From: Lingula anatina
Taxonomy: Eukaryota > Brachiopoda > Lingulata > Lingulida > Lingulidae
DNA: 64,000 nucleotides
Direction: 5' to 3'
Assembly: GCF_001039355.2 (NCBI RefSeq)
Contig: NW_019774136.1
Coordinates: 123,194 to 187,193 of the forward strand
Under the pieces are notes generated by a model. The model was not told the DNA's origin and searched no databases. It was given only the letters and a program-made list of their open reading frames with translations. Position 1 is the stretch's first letter. Each line of letters starts with the position of its first letter. A program made the translations under genes and the position numbers. This document shows positions 35,500-48,789 of the stretch, piece after piece.

Positions 35500-36345
35500 C
35501 TTCTAACTTTTTTTTTAATTTATTTTTTTTAGAAAAAAACAATGTATATTGTGTTAGGTGAGACATTTAGTTGTATAAAGGCAAGCCATTATCATCTCTC
35601 CTACAGATATCTAATACACCTTGCTGAAGCAGACAAAATAATTTCTTTACTGTCCAAAATGTTGTGAGCAGAATGTTTGATGAGCCAGTGTACATAGCAC
35701 GGGCTAGGACAAAGTTCACTTGCCTTTACCAAGAGTGAAAGGAGCTTTCTCAAAGAACACTGCGTTAAAGGAGAAATTGTGCATTGTATTGGTTGAGATA
35801 TTGTGTTGGTTGACCCAATGTACATTGCTGAAGCTATATATAATTTTTTTTTTTTTTCGAGACAAGGTTCTTCCAAGAGAGATGTCCAGTTGGCATTTGG
35901 ACAGCAATCTGCCTCAAAAACAGTCATCTTTTCAAAGATGGCTGGACAAAGGGGTTGGTTGGTAAGGCAAAACTGGGTTGGACTCCCTACAAATCATTGA
36001 GCAAATTACAGAATGATCCACATTTTGGACTTCCTGTACCTCAAATCCTGGAAACACCCCTCTCACTGACCTCTTGCATAACGTAAGCAGCTGTATTGAT
36101 GACAACATAGGAGCACTTAATGCTATGTCTAACAAGGCGACGGAGCATCTCTCGCCTTTCTAACTTTGGACGACCATCAACTACGATAACACGAAACTGT
36201 CTTCCTTTGCAGTGCGCATAGCAGAGTATCTTCTGGATCAAAGAAGAGCTGAAAAGAGAAACAAACGTTTAGCATTCAACTAAATATGTTTCACTATTAG
36301 TCTAAAAAATGGTTTAACCCTGGACTAGTTGCAAAAACAATTGTA

Positions 36346-36390
<45 letters not shown>

Positions 36391-37530
36391 GTATTTGAGT
36401 GGTCCATTTGATTATATTAAAAACCTAGAAAAATAGTAGTGGAACAGGTATTTTTTATATTAGGAAAAAATTAAAACTGTCACCATTAGTATAAATATCC
36501 CAACTTAGAAAAAGTTTGTTCAAAAAGTTAAAAAATAATCCAACCTAAAAAAGTGTTCACCACTCAACAACCAAACACTAGAAGGACATCCCCACCTTGG
36601 ATTTTCTGCAGAGCAGTTAAGGAGATGGCTTCTCCAGCTAGAACTATTTTCTCTTGCAGGAAATCTTCAATTACTTCTTTCAAATTTCTTTTGGCCTGGG
36701 AAAAATTCCAAATCTTTAATTTTCCTCACAATCTCCATTCCTAAAATCTCATGTCTGCCATATTTATAACCTTAAAGTTTAATTTTTTATGAGAAATTAA
36801 AGTGTTTAAAGATTTCTACCAAACACTATATAAATCACATAAATACGAAAATACAAAAAATTATTATTGCAATTATTATTGGCAAGAATGAATTGATCAA
36901 GCTTAAAGACTCAAAGACAAATATGCCAAACGGTTTTATAGACCTATAAGAGGCATCAACTTATTTAAAAGTCATATTTGTCAAAATCAAGTTTTATTGT
37001 AACAGGCATAAATATCAGTTCTTATTGAAAACCTTACCTGGACCAGTGAATCTAGATTCGGGCCAACAGATTATATGACTTCTGGTACTCTGAATGACCA
37101 GTAAGCTAGAAGCTTTTAACCTGGAAGCCATCAAAACATAAACATTTATATGACCACAATCAGACATGAATTGGGGTTGTTTGGAAATACATTATAGGAT
37201 GAAATGGCTTGTTGGTCTTAATACCCTGGATGTGGGGTTTCTTAAGCTAAAACTGTTAAGGAAAAAAAACTCACCTCCGAGTCTAGCATCTCACTTGGCG
37301 TATGGTTGATGTGCCACTTGAGTGCTTTGATAGCATTCCCCATACTGACTGAAACTGGCTGACACTGGGCCAAGAAACTGAAAGAAAAGAATAAGATTTT
37401 TTTTTAATGTTGCACTATTCTATTCGCACTATTTATTGTATTTTTCCATTTGATAGATTTAAAGCCCTTCCACTACTATGTTGTTTTAATGGGCTGGCAC
37501 TGCATAAGACTGGCACACCAAAAAGATTAA

Positions 37531-37867
37531 AGCAATAATAACTCTTCGTTTCGGCCAAAAAATGAATTTTCCTGGAGTAAACAACAATTTTCCCATACTT
37601 ACCAATGGTTAATGAATCCATTTTTACATTCAAAGTTAGTCCCTGGTTTTTTTCTAAAAAGTTTGGTTTTTTGTTAAAATCTCTTAAGAGATTTTAACAG
37701 AGTATAGACATCAATGGAGGTCACGTGGTCTAACGACAAGTTCAGATATCAGAATAATAGCTATAACTGCTGTTTTTGCGGAAAAACAGAATATATTATA
37801 TTTCTGTGAGTTATTCACAAGGTTTTTATTGTGAAATATAGATCTCATACGAAGAGTTATTATCCCT
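37531..37867. mobile_element. piggyBac-type MITE, 337 bp
   Basis: TTAA lies at 37,527-37,530 and 37,868-37,871, with TIRs AGCAATAATAACTCTTC and GAAGAGTTATTATCCCT. It sits in an intron of EIF2B4 copy 2 and reads in inverse orientation to 14,082-14,408. Confidence 0.8.
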
Positions 37868-39059
37868 TTAACTGAACATTTTTTTTTTCTGTCCACTTGG
37901 GAGCTTTGAGAGCATTCTCCAAAGAGACTGAAACAGGCCAACCTTGGCTAGAAATGTATTAAATATTAACTTATAGTTTTTATCATATTAAGGATGTTAA
38001 CCAAGTGGGACTTTGAAAATATTATTACTGAAAATAAAAGAACGAAAGTTCAACCTGGGGAGACGAACAATTACAGAAAATAGTCAAGGTAGTTATTGTC
38101 TTACACAAGGGAATGCATCTAGTATAAAGCAAATGGACATGTCAGTCTTGTCCTACCTTATGCATGGCTTTATTCTGTTATCTAAATCTCTGGCTAGCTC
38201 TTTTCGTGGAGGTTTGGCATAGTCACGAATAACCTGTGTGGAATTTGTAAAACATAATGCATGCATATATATATATCTTTTTGGGTTATTCTTAAGTGCA
38301 TACATGCGAAAAAATGATGTATTATGAGTTTTCACTTGGTATACCTTGGATGGAAAAAAATAAATGAAGAGAACCATTGCATGCTTTGGAGATATTAAAA
38401 AAAATCAAAAAAGAAAAAATCCTTTACTTCTGATTTTCATTATTTTCTACAAAAATCTGACTTGGGGCTTACCAATACACCAGAGAGACATTCAATCTAC
38501 TTTATTTCTTTTTCTTATGCTAGAATATATCTCTTTTATATTAATAATAATAGGCTTCACATTAAAAAAACTAGAGTGAGCCACTGTTCAAGAGAGACCC
38601 AATTTAAACCCACCTGTTTGAAGGCATTAAGCAGTGCAATACACCTTGCATTGGACTCAGACAACACACCCTCTGCATAATGTAAGCCCAACTTTAAAAT
38701 TGCATGGTGGGTAGCAACATTGTTTGGGAATCTAGTGCTCTCCTATCTGCCTTAAACTGTGCATTTGACTTTTTATGAGCATTTGAGTCTGTAGATTTTT
38801 GCTGACCTTTAACCTAACCCTGACCTTTATCTTGACCTTGACCTTTAGATTTCTGGCTTCTCTGAGACCCAGTTGATGATCCACTCAAAATCCTCGGTGA
38901 ATTGAGACCATTTTTTTAATCATTTGCTACACTTTTAGGTTTATTTTTCATTACCTTTTTTTACCACTGCCAGGTTTCCCTTGGTAGCCTTGACCTTGGT
39001 AGCATTGCCATTGGTGAGTTTGAACTTCAGCTATTCCAGCCTTATCTGCCATCATGAAC

Positions 39060-42000
39060 CTGCAACAGAAGAAAATAATCTAAAAATATATAAAATTTGG
39101 TTTAAGATATCATTAACAAAGCAGTTGATATAATTTTATACAAACTAGGACTGTTTCATCCTTTCATTTCATTTTTCTTTATAAAAATAAAATTATAAAA
39201 AAAATATCAAAACAAATTTACATTTCGACTTTAATTCAGATTCAAATTGTTGTAATTATTCATAACTTTAACATTACAGTTACTTTTCAATAATTAACAT
39301 AAAATGACATTGGCATGCAATCATGATTTCTTTTCATTCAGCTGTAAGTAGCAAGCGTACATAATGCATTAGCATCCACATCAAACACTGAATTTTAGGG
39401 ATTATTGGAAACTGCAGAGAAAAACTGATAGTGCAGATAATTATATCCAGTAATCTCTGCAACTAGGAGAAACCACTTCTTGAAAATTATGAATACCTGT
39501 ATTTTTTTTTATTCGGGTTACTTTATCTGGATAATTACTAGAGCAACGACTGGCTATAAGAAAGCGGAAAATAAAACATTAATATTCATATGGGGTAAAC
39601 CACAATTTTCCTTTTCGTTACCAATGATTAATGAATCCATTCCGATGTTGAAAGTCAGCCAGTTGTTTATGTAATAATCTGTAGAGAGAGGGTAACCATG
39701 TTTGTACGATACAAAGTCCAATCGCCACCACAGATTTCAGAATAATTTCCATATCCTTCCATTTTGACGGAAAATGGAATTTATTATATTTCTATGTGTA
39801 GTTTACAATGCATTTATTGTAAAGTATGGATCTCATAAGAAGAGTTTTTAATCCCTTAATAAGTCACGTGTCTTTTACAGGTCCATCTGTGAACAAACCA
39901 AACGTGAATGGGACTATTCTTTTCCACCAAGGTCTGGTTCGGGATTTCCTTCCAATTTTATTCACGAAATATCCCAATGTGGTACCGGACCCGTCGTAGG
40001 CACCCGACTGACGTACCCCGCTCAAAATATAAGCGAGACACTTATACCGTAATTGCCAATGTCTCACTTTACTGTAATTGCCAATAGGCCTACACTAATG
40101 ATAGACTCGCTGATCCCGGTAAAGTTATATTAATAAATCATAATGGTTAGGGTTAGCCTGACATAGGTGGGCCAAAATCTAGGCGAGCCTTACCTGAACA
40201 GATGAATAGGAAGCAGACCTGATATTATTTAGTTATAATGGTTATGGTTAGCCTGGCGTAGGTTGGTCAAAATCTAGGGCGAGCCTTACCTGTACAGATG
40301 AATAGGAAGCGGGCCTGATAGTATTTAGTTGTAATGGTTAGGGTTAGCCTGACGTAGGTTGGTCAAAATCTAGGTCGAGCCTTACCTGAACAAATGAATG
40401 TGTGAGGCGGACTCTCAATCATGGGAAACTCTTTCACGTTACACAAGAATAGTCTATACGTTCATTGCACCTATGAAATGTCTTAAAAACGCTTATATTT
40501 TAGTAATCCATCTGTCTAACAATCTATCTGCAAGTCTGCCTGTAAGTCTTTCTTTTTTTCCTTTGTTTCCGTATTTTTCTTTCTTCCTTCGTCTTTTGCT
40601 TCTCACTCACTGTGGTTAATATGCGGATATCGTTCGCAGATCATGTCATAGTTTGTAATATTTTCAAAAGCATCTTCTGTATTCAAACCAAATTGTATAT
40701 CTGCAAATTATGGATGAGTTAATATATTTCTAGAGATGAAAGAACTTACAATTGTGAACAGAGAAATAACATCTATATTTGCAGCTATATATGTACATGT
40801 ATTTATACATAAAGATTAAATAATAAAAGATGCGTAAGAAGTCATTTTTTGTTACTAAAGCCAAATGCCAGGATATATTTTCAAATAGTATAAATAAGAG
40901 AATAACCAAAAGACATTGTTTAATATTACCCGAAAATGATATTTGAGGGGATATTTCTGCTACATTTTTGTACCTTTCTTGGCTGTATATAAATGGGACC
41001 AATAAGCAGGTCAGATAAGAAGGTTGAATTAACGACCAAATTTAAATAGAGGAACAGTTTATATCTCTTTTATGGTTGATCTAGTGATAAATATGGTTTA
41101 TCCTTTGGCATATTGAAATTATTTGAGTTGTACAAGATACTTTTTAAGTGGTATTACTAGGAATCCACGCTCCACTGATGCTGGGTCCATATGTGTCTTT
41201 AAATGAGTTCTCCACGTAACTTAAATGGCAGGATTGAACTTTATTGGTTGGCCCATTCCTACACTTATATTCGAATTCTAATTTAATATTTATTTTTTAA
41301 ATGACCGATGTGAAGGAATGCATGTCCCCCAGAAACTAACAGACCTACGTTCCTGGGAAAGCATGCCCTGTGGAGGTGCGTTCCCTGGGATGTAGTGTCC
41401 TGTCCGTAGGTACCAGTAGCCTAAAGTTATTTGTCAACAAGTTGAAATAAATACATTTCCTTATATGATTCAAAAACTGGATTGTTTGTTGATAAATTGT
41501 TATAATATATCATGAGAATATAATAAGCAAGACTACCACCTCTGTTTCCACGTAAATATGTTTAAAAATATTCTAATTATGTTGTTTTGTTTTTCAATTT
41601 GTTTCCCTGGTTTGTTGACCGTAACGGATATGGTCAGAGTTTGTGATTTATCCGATGTCTGTTTTTTACGGCATCTAAGAATTGACTGTTATTATAGAAA
41701 AGAGGTGACACACATATTTTATTTTCTTGAGCAAAAGGTAGAAACTTGAGACAACTAGCAGGTTGAAGAACGTTTTAATCTTCAACGATTAAAATGTCTT
41801 GATCAACGCTGCACATTTTCACAAATCACCAGTGCATGAGTATAAAGCTAAACATCTCTGTAAGAGGGTAATTACCTACTCTTGTTATACATATTGTGCC
41901 GTGATAAGAGGGAATGAGCAGGTATTACTGGCTAAGACAAGAGCAACACCCTCCTAAATTTATACATTTGAAGACATCAATGTATCGTCAATGTATCGTC

Positions 42001-43516
42001 AACAAAATAAAATGCCACCAGGATATCTTTTGTATTTTATCTTCCTAATGTTCCTTAACAGACCCATATAGTTTTGACAGCCGTAGGACTTCTGCTAGTA
42101 GGTATATGAACCTTTGAAATTCACCATGTTCAAACATGGTTTTGGGAGATGGGGTGCAAAAAGTGGGGACAGTGCACACAAGGCGGGTTGTATTTTTTGA
42201 TTGAATGTCTTATGAAGGGTCATATCTATCAACAAAATGCATCATGTATGAATATTGTAAATATATAAGTAGATGAAGAGAAATTAAATGTTTGCATGTT
42301 TGCTACAGAAAGTCTGCTTCGAAAACTGGAAAAACGAGAATCACGCATAAATCCCTTGAAATATGATTTTTGGGCTTATCATTTGGAAGAAGTTAGAAAG
42401 GTCCTCAGGCAAGTATTTCAGCCCAATAAGGTAAACTTTTGTGAAACGTCACCTTGTTGCACTTGTCTGCTGGTTAGAATGACTGGCATTCTTTTTCAAA
42501 TGGGGGAACGAAGTTGCAAAGAGTCCACAGAAAATTTATTTGCTGGACACCAGATGGGGGCATTGCAAAATACTGAAATCACGTGGATCGCCTTTCAGTA
42601 CATCATTTCATCTGTCAATTCATCCGTTGGCAGTGAACATAGAAATAACCGCATATTTCATGTGTGTCGCAGCTTCCTTTATTTTCGTTTCCTTTTTTCA
42701 GAGTTTTTGATCAGTGATATTTAAGTGCTAATTGATGAATCTCTGCGTCTACGGTTGCAAACGCGATATGCCTCTGATGTATTCTATTGTGCCTTAGATT
42801 TGGAAATCGGACAAACCTGAAACACATTGAGAAGACTGTGGTTAATTATAACAAGTGGATGGATCTTTTCTTTGCGCATAATGAAGTCTGGCGCTGCATG
42901 CAGGAACCCAATGCTACTCTTTACAGTGTCTCTTGCGTCACTTAATAATAATCTTTAGCTTCATCGAGTTGTTATGCAACATTCTTTGATCATTCGAAAT
43001 TATTTGATAAGGCATCCATTTTCATCCTTTCAATGCTAACGAGCAAAATGATGCAATTTGCCCACACTGAAAATCCCATTACACCAATGAAATGCCCTAT
43101 TTGCCGGGAAAAAGTCCATTCCTGATAAAATTTTATGTAAGTACAGGAAGGGGTCATTGTAAAAGTGTATTTTTTCAGAAAAAGAACCAGCCTTTTGAAA
43201 CTGCTGGCTACGGGCCTGATTACGCTGTTGAAATCACGTCATTTTTCGTCTTTACTCTCTTTTCCTATTATTTTATTTTCCACAGTTGCAGGGTCATGAT
43301 TCCTCCTTTGATTTCTGAAAAAAATCACACCAATGGTCCCCTCTTGAAACCAGAATTTCGACTAGCTGTATCATAGTTCTAAACTGTACCAAAAGTTACC
43401 ATTTTCCCTCTGAAATACCAAAAAAATTGGGCTCTATTTATAAATACATCTAAAACATATTTGTGCATGAATAATAAGATGAGCACATTTCTAGTAAAAG
43501 CCCTCAAATTTCTTAA
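39060..43516. other. Shared upstream region between EIF2B4 copy 2 and gene B
   Basis: Aligns in blocks with 57.0-60.6 kb and, less well, 9.7-12.7 kb. It contains a truncated piggyBac-type MITE (about 39,593-39,857) and a minisatellite (40,141-40,400). The open frame of 142 codons (42,296-42,724) is matched in unit 3 only after compensating frame changes and is broken in unit 1. I do not call it a gene. Confidence 0.6.
40141..40400. repeat. Minisatellite, period about 95 bp, 2.7 copies
   Basis: Units start TAATGGTTAGGGTTAGCCTG at 40,141, 40,236 and 40,332 and share CTAGG-CGAGCCTTACCTG. Related copies lie at about 58,400-58,530 in unit 3. Confidence 0.8.
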
Positions 43517-43832
43517 GGGGATAACAACAATTCATTTTTCTCTTGAAATGGACTTTCCTGGGGGTAAGCGTCCCCATCTTTACCATTGGTTAATAAATCC
43601 ATTCCTACATTTAAAGTTAGTATCTGTTGTTTTTTTTGTTGTTTTTTCTTAAAGTTGGGTATTTTAATATAATCAATTGCTACATCTACTACATACTTGG
43701 AGGTCACGTGCTCCGATGGCAAGAACAGAATATGTGGTAACCGCCGTAGGTTTTTTTTTCTGTATATCTGTGAGTTTTAAAAAAATGTTTTTATTGTGAA
43801 ATATAGATCTTATACGAAGAGTTATCATCCCT
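43517..43832. mobile_element. piggyBac-type MITE upstream of gene B
   Basis: Flanked by TTAA (43,513-43,516 and 43,833-43,836). It starts GGGGATAACAACAATTC and ends GAAGAGTTATCATCCCT. A remnant is at the matching place in unit 1 (about 16,072-16,200). Confidence 0.75.
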
Positions 43833-44653
43833 TTAAAAGTGCGTTCGTAGTTTTGTCGTTTTCGTAGTTTCGTTGTTTACCACTTCAGATGAGACCACTG
43901 TACTTGTTGAACACCCAATAAATCGAAATTACAGACTCATATAACACTTTCACCGCAAGTTTTATTTCATTTTGTTTATCCTGTAGTCTACAATAATCTC
44001 TTTTCCTTTGCTAACATTCACACTCAAATCCTTGAACTCACCGAAGGGGTAGATAGGCGGACAAACGGTTTGTGTAATGAAACGCTGTGCAAATGGCAAG
44101 TGATTTTACATCGGGTACTTAACTCGTGGCTGGATTTGTTCATTTGAGCATTTGTGCACACAAATCTGAGGTTCGAGTTAGGAAAAGACTAATCTGTTTA
44201 TAAGCCCTGACCTTGGTACACGTATAGGAATGGCTGGAATGGTGTTCTAGATATCAGGTATTTTGCCCTGTATGAATGGCTAGTTAAAATGTATACTTGT
44301 CAGTATTGAAGCATCTTCACAGTTGAAGAGGCAGAGGGCAGGCAATGGTGATATTCCATAAACAGACCAACCAAAACGTGCATATTTGGGTTGAATTTAA
44401 AAAAACAATGCTGTCATTGTCTTGTAAAGATGCAACGCATGCTGTTGCATTAAATGCTGTGATCTAAGGTGAAACGTATACTTACTGTTAGAAGCCTCGC
44501 CTTTTTCACATCAATCTTAAATCAAAGTTAGAAGGAAAAACCTCCTGATTGGCTGAGGTTGCTACTTTTTTCACGTTTTACAGAGACCAAGGGCGCACTG
44601 AGGAAAAGGAATTACAAGGCGGTACCTGAGATATATCCCCGAGCTTGTTGCAT

Positions 44654-44664
44654 GGTATATATAT
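44654..44664 (+). promoter_or_regulatory. Putative TATA box of gene B
   Basis: GGTATATATAT about 80 bases before the gene B start, followed by GA repeats and AAAGGCAGACAAA as in gene A. Transcription start is not known. Confidence 0.5.
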
Positions 44665-44738
44665 CTATATGTAGAAAGAGAGAGAGCCAAACACTGCTCA
44701 TTCAAGAAATTGTCAGAAAGGCAGACAAAGTGTTCAAC

Positions 44739-47700
44739 ATGAACTTCCCATTATTCACTTTAGTTATTTTCTTTATTACATGGAACCAGTATGTTTTACT
44801 ACCTAACTTGATGAATCAAAGAGCAAAAAGTATTTCATTGGCAATTATGGGTGAAGATAGGAAACTTTTACCAGATACAGATTCTCACAAAAATATGCCA
44901 GAAACTGATGGAGAGAAACTTATCGCAAGCAAAAGCGAGAAGTCAAACGTGAAAAAACGTTTTCGGAGGAACAACGCAGAAAGCAAGAAGAGATTTCGAG
45001 GAATAAATGAAACCTTCACTTTGACTGGAACCCTATCCTGGCACAACCACACATCATCATCAGAATCTTTCAGCGGGACAGGGGTTGAGAATCGTACAGA
45101 TATTCCATTGCCATTGTATCCAGGCGATTTACCATCAACAGTAAGCCCGCTGGCTGAATTGCTGCTCACCTACCCCGTTAATCGACCATTTTGCGTCCTT
45201 AGGGAGGGCAGAACAACGAAAAATGTTGTCTCCGAAGACGTTGTACGGGTGACGTGCTACTGTGACGATGTTTGTTCTATTTTTGATGATTGTTGCTGGC
45301 CACTCGATCGTTACTGCAGAGACATAAAGCTAACAGAATTTTTTATTGAACCAAATCACACGGAGTGTTGGTTACAGGGTACTCGAGAAATTTTGGGCGT
45401 TTACAGCAAGTACTACTGGGTCGTTAAGTCGTGTCCGCAGCAATGGGCGGACCCAGCGGTTAGGGCGAAGTGCGAGTTTAGCCGCCTCCCAACGAAAATG
45501 GATGTTCTTCTACCTGTCTCGTCAAAAGAGCACAATATCACTTTTAAGAATATCTATTGTGCCGCTTGTCATGGGGTCGTGAAATTCCAAGCGTGGACGC
45601 CGAAACTAGTCTGCGAAGAAACCCAATTTGAAACGTTTGTGAATGCAACAACTTCTTCGGGAATTCTGGAAAAGGTATTCTCGTTGCCCGATTGTATGGT
45701 GCTATTTGAACCCCCGGAGCGTTATCCAGGGCGTCCTTGCATCGGTCCTGGAGGGAGTCATGACCCCGTGAAAGGCCTAGAAGACGACCGATGCAATTAT
45801 TATGCTGACAAAGACCTAGTCACACTTTGCCAGACGAAGCCTGTGTCCATAGCCTATTACCACTCTAATATCGGATACGGCTTTGGACGAAACGTTTTTT
45901 GTTGGCTGTGTCAGGTGTCCAGTGAGATAGGGGTAGAAAAACAAGAATGTGATGAACACGGTATGTCGAAAACGATATAGATTTTGACTACATTTTAAAT
46001 TGGGGAAGGGGGGCGGGGGTTCTCCGAAATTTGCATGAAATGATCCATTTAATCGTCAAACCAATAACATTTATTTTACCTGTGTATATTCAGTCTACTT
46101 ATTAAAGAGAAAGGGAGGCTAAATTCGCGTTTTCGTTATTTTTTCTGCGTTTATTATGATAAAAAAGATAAGAAACGTTGCCTTAATAAGTTCATCTTAA
46201 GGTCAGGCCAAGCTCTTTCTACAATCCTACTTGTGCTAAATTCATAACACTTAAGTTCACATAATGCATTGTTTCATTGTTTGGAAATTCGTAGAAGAAG
46301 AAGCATATCTGGCTCTCTGTGGGGAAACTAAAGACTCGTTCATATTGAAACTGTCGGTCTACACAGATCGATCCACCTACGCAGGGATTTTTGATGAATG
46401 CAATCAGTTTAAAAGATTACACGCCTCTTCCTGAGTATTTTACAGAAAAAACGGTGATTATACTAGTATGTCGGAAGCAATAGGAGGAGTGTAAATCTTT
46501 AAACCTGGTAGCATTCAGTGATAGTCACTGCGAAGTTGCATCGATCTCCGTAGACCGAAAGTTTTATTGGAAATGATCCCTAACATTACGTTCTTCTTTC
46601 AGAGAAAACTGATCTCAAAATATTCGACTCACTTGGTTTCTCCGCTGTCATAGACTTCCAGAAAGAAATGCAATGTCAACAAAATAAACACGACGTAAGC
46701 ATGGAATGTTTGGAATGAATGTATTAATATACTAAAGTTGTTAAAAAGGATAAAACTCTCTATTTGCCGGGGAAAGGAAAATGCCAAAAAGACAATTTTT
46801 CTGGGGTAAACGACCATTTTCCCATATTTTCCGATTTTAATGAATTACTTTCGGCATTAAAAGTTAGTCAATTACATTTTTTCTTTAAAGTGTGATTTTT
46901 AGAAACAAAATAATCTATTAAGAAAGGTAGCCGTGCATACAGGTCCAAGTGGTCCTACGGCAAGCACAGATTTCAGAATAACTGTAATAATCGTTTTGGT
47001 GAATTTTTTTAATTAATAGTGTCACAGACAATGCTTTTTTACCTGGTCATTGAATACTTCTCAGCGCAAGATTATTAGCGCATGACCACTTTGTCCTGAG
47101 GAAGGCTCTTGAGCAGAGCTGAAAATTTGACGATAAAAAAAGCATTGTCTTTGACACGATTAATTCAGAAAAATTACCTGATGATCTTGTATTCAATGAC
47201 CAGGTAAAAAAAAGCATTGTCTTTGACACGATTAATTCAGAAAAATTACCTGATGATCTTGTATTCAATGACCAGGTAAAAAAAGCATTGTCTTTGACAC
47301 TATTAATTCAAAAAAATTCATGTCTATTTACCAGACTAATGAACTTTTTAAAGAACCGTTTTGGTGGTTGAAAGGAATTTGCTACAATTTATGTGTTGTC
47401 TACAATGTTTTTATTAAAGGTAATAGATCTGAGCGCTATACCTTTACGCAACAAATTTTGAGTTTTCATGGAAAATTCAATACAGAATAACAGTCATTCA
47501 TAGAGAGGGGAACAGGCATTAATTTACCAATAACGTGCAGAAATATACACTGCAAACAGTTTGGAAAGACCAGAAGTTTATAACTAATAGGCAATATTTT
47601 AATGTAGAGAAGGGTATAAATAGGATTGGTGGTGAGTAGATTAAGGGAGGACATGGGCAGTGGGAATAAAGCTGTTTGGAAATATTGGTGCTTATTTCTT

Positions 47701-48789
47701 CTTGATCGGTGAATAGAAAATAGAATCTTAAGGGGGGGGGGGGTCAGATAAACCCTTCGCACTGGCAGCATAATGCCTGCAGATATGATGAATAGAAAAT
47801 CGAATTTTGCAATATTCAGTCGGTCCGTAAAGAGGTGTCAGTATAAATATTAGTATAAGCCGCAGGCATCATGCTGCATGATTTTAGCATGGGTTTATTA
47901 AGTCGCCAAACAAATGAATTTAATCAACGATTTTTGGACAATAAATGTTTTTAATGTTTTTTATAGATTAATTTCATGAATGACTAAGACCAATAAAAAA
48001 TAATAATTTTACAGCTTCCTGACACAAACCTAAATTACATTTGGCACGGGTTCGTTACGATGAAATTGCGTACGGTTTTCCCTGCGATGCTTTTGACAGC
48101 GTAAATAGCTTCCTAAAACTGATTTGTTTTCGCTTTTCTGATGGCCAGCAATTAAGAAAACAATTTTAAAAGCATAGAACGGGTCAAAAAAAAAAAAAAA
48201 GAAAAAGAAAAAACATGCATTTTTATCGTTTGTTTTTTTAACAGCTGACGTTATTTCTTTGATTCACATTTTTGACTTTTGTTTTTAGAAATCGTGCCAA
48301 CAGCATTCATGCCAAGAGAATGACCCAGGATGTTTGATACCCTTGACTGGCTTCGTCAACATGCAGTTCACTCTGACCCTGAAACTTACCCCAAAACAAA
48401 GCTGGCAAGACTTAATTGTCTTGATTGAAGCATGCATCTCGATCAGTTTATTCACGACCCAGTCCTCTCTCTACATCGACCCCTTACACGAAGGGATATA
48501 TGGTTATGCCTTACAAACAGGATGTGGCACCCCGTCGTTACATGGAGAATACACCCTTGTTCGTGTACCAGTTAAACTGGCGAAACCTGTCCCCCGCATC
48601 CCTGACGGCTTGCGTTGGTTCGAACGATTTGAAGATCGAGTCGCGGCTTATATTCAAGACGTTGGTAGCCAGCTCTTTATTGGCAACATACCTTTTAATG
48701 CAAGCGTCGTGTTTAATCGCACATCCGGAAACGTCTCTGACGCAGCATTGCCGGCTACTTCTACATATGGACACGGCACGTCTGTTTGA
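44739..48789 (+). CDS. Gene B: somatomedin-B-like Cys-rich glycoprotein, tail-less, 604 aa
   Basis: Exons are 44739-45960, 46603-46694 and 48289-48789, with the same junctions and phases as gene A. The upstream ATG of gene A is GTG here, so the start is the second Met (MNFPLFTLVIFF), which opens a signal peptide. The furin-like RFRR site, the somatomedin-B-like CYCDDVCSIFDDCC core, the FKNIYCAACHG motif and all framework cysteines are kept. In exon 3 a TGT codon of the paralogues is TGA (48,787-48,789), removing about 30 residues including the hydrophobic tail. The predicted product is therefore secreted. The sequence past the stop still encodes the tail in frame, so the loss is recent. It is unknown whether B is expressed. 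Polyadenylation signal AATAAA lies at 48,957-48,962. Confidence 0.82.
46745..47413. mobile_element. piggyBac-type MITE remnant in intron 2 of gene B
   Basis: Orthologous to 21,047-21,409 but rearranged: its right end is lost and a tandem repeat (47,135-47,330) lies inside. The TTAA at 46,741-46,744 is the empty site for the element at 19,079-21,042. Confidence 0.6.
47135..47330. repeat. Tandem repeat, period about 73 bp, 2.7 copies
   Basis: Units contain AAAGCATTGTCTTTGACAC followed by TTACCTGATGATCTTG. Found only in intron 2 of gene B. No function is apparent. Confidence 0.8.

Larger units (their letters stand above)
24746..39059 (-). pseudogene. EIF2B4: EIF2B4-like pseudogene, copy 2, expanded by transposons
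   Basis: Exons in transcript order: start exon about 38,956-39,059, Lys-rich exon about 38,738-38,885, 38,614-38,736 (ARCIALLNAFKQ), 38,157-38,233 (VIRDYAKPP), 37,275-37,377 (with an intact GTGAGT donor), 36,568-36,695, 36,067-36,248 (GRQFRVIVVDGRPKL) and a split exon 31,115 to about 31,175 plus 30,311-30,379 ([14 protein letters not shown]). The last exon is 24,746 to about 24,880 (VTPPEFVTMVI, TSVPVVLRV). This copy keeps the open frame in the exon where copies 1 and 3 carry a 5-bp deletion. It is still disabled: stops in the CCETY exon, a 735-bp element inside that exon, a lost donor at 36,568, and deletion of the KLEGQQGP exon. Transposons fill 25.7-35.4 kb. Confidence 0.85.

Noticed and set aside
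42296-42724. 142-codon open frame, similar to 59,866-60,297
   Set aside because: The starts of the two frames use different phases after an indel, and unit 1 is frameshifted. The DNA is similar throughout, coding or not, so openness is probably by descent. No domain or splice signals recognised.
44559-44738. N-terminal extension of the gene B frame
   Set aside because: It starts at a TTG and runs through the TATA box and leader. Gene A has no matching coding extension. The ATG at 44,739 matches the second ATG of gene A.
47040-47340. CTGATGA box near 47,180 as a second hammerhead
   Set aside because: No GAAA box or pairing helices follow at the right distance. It lies inside a simple tandem repeat.
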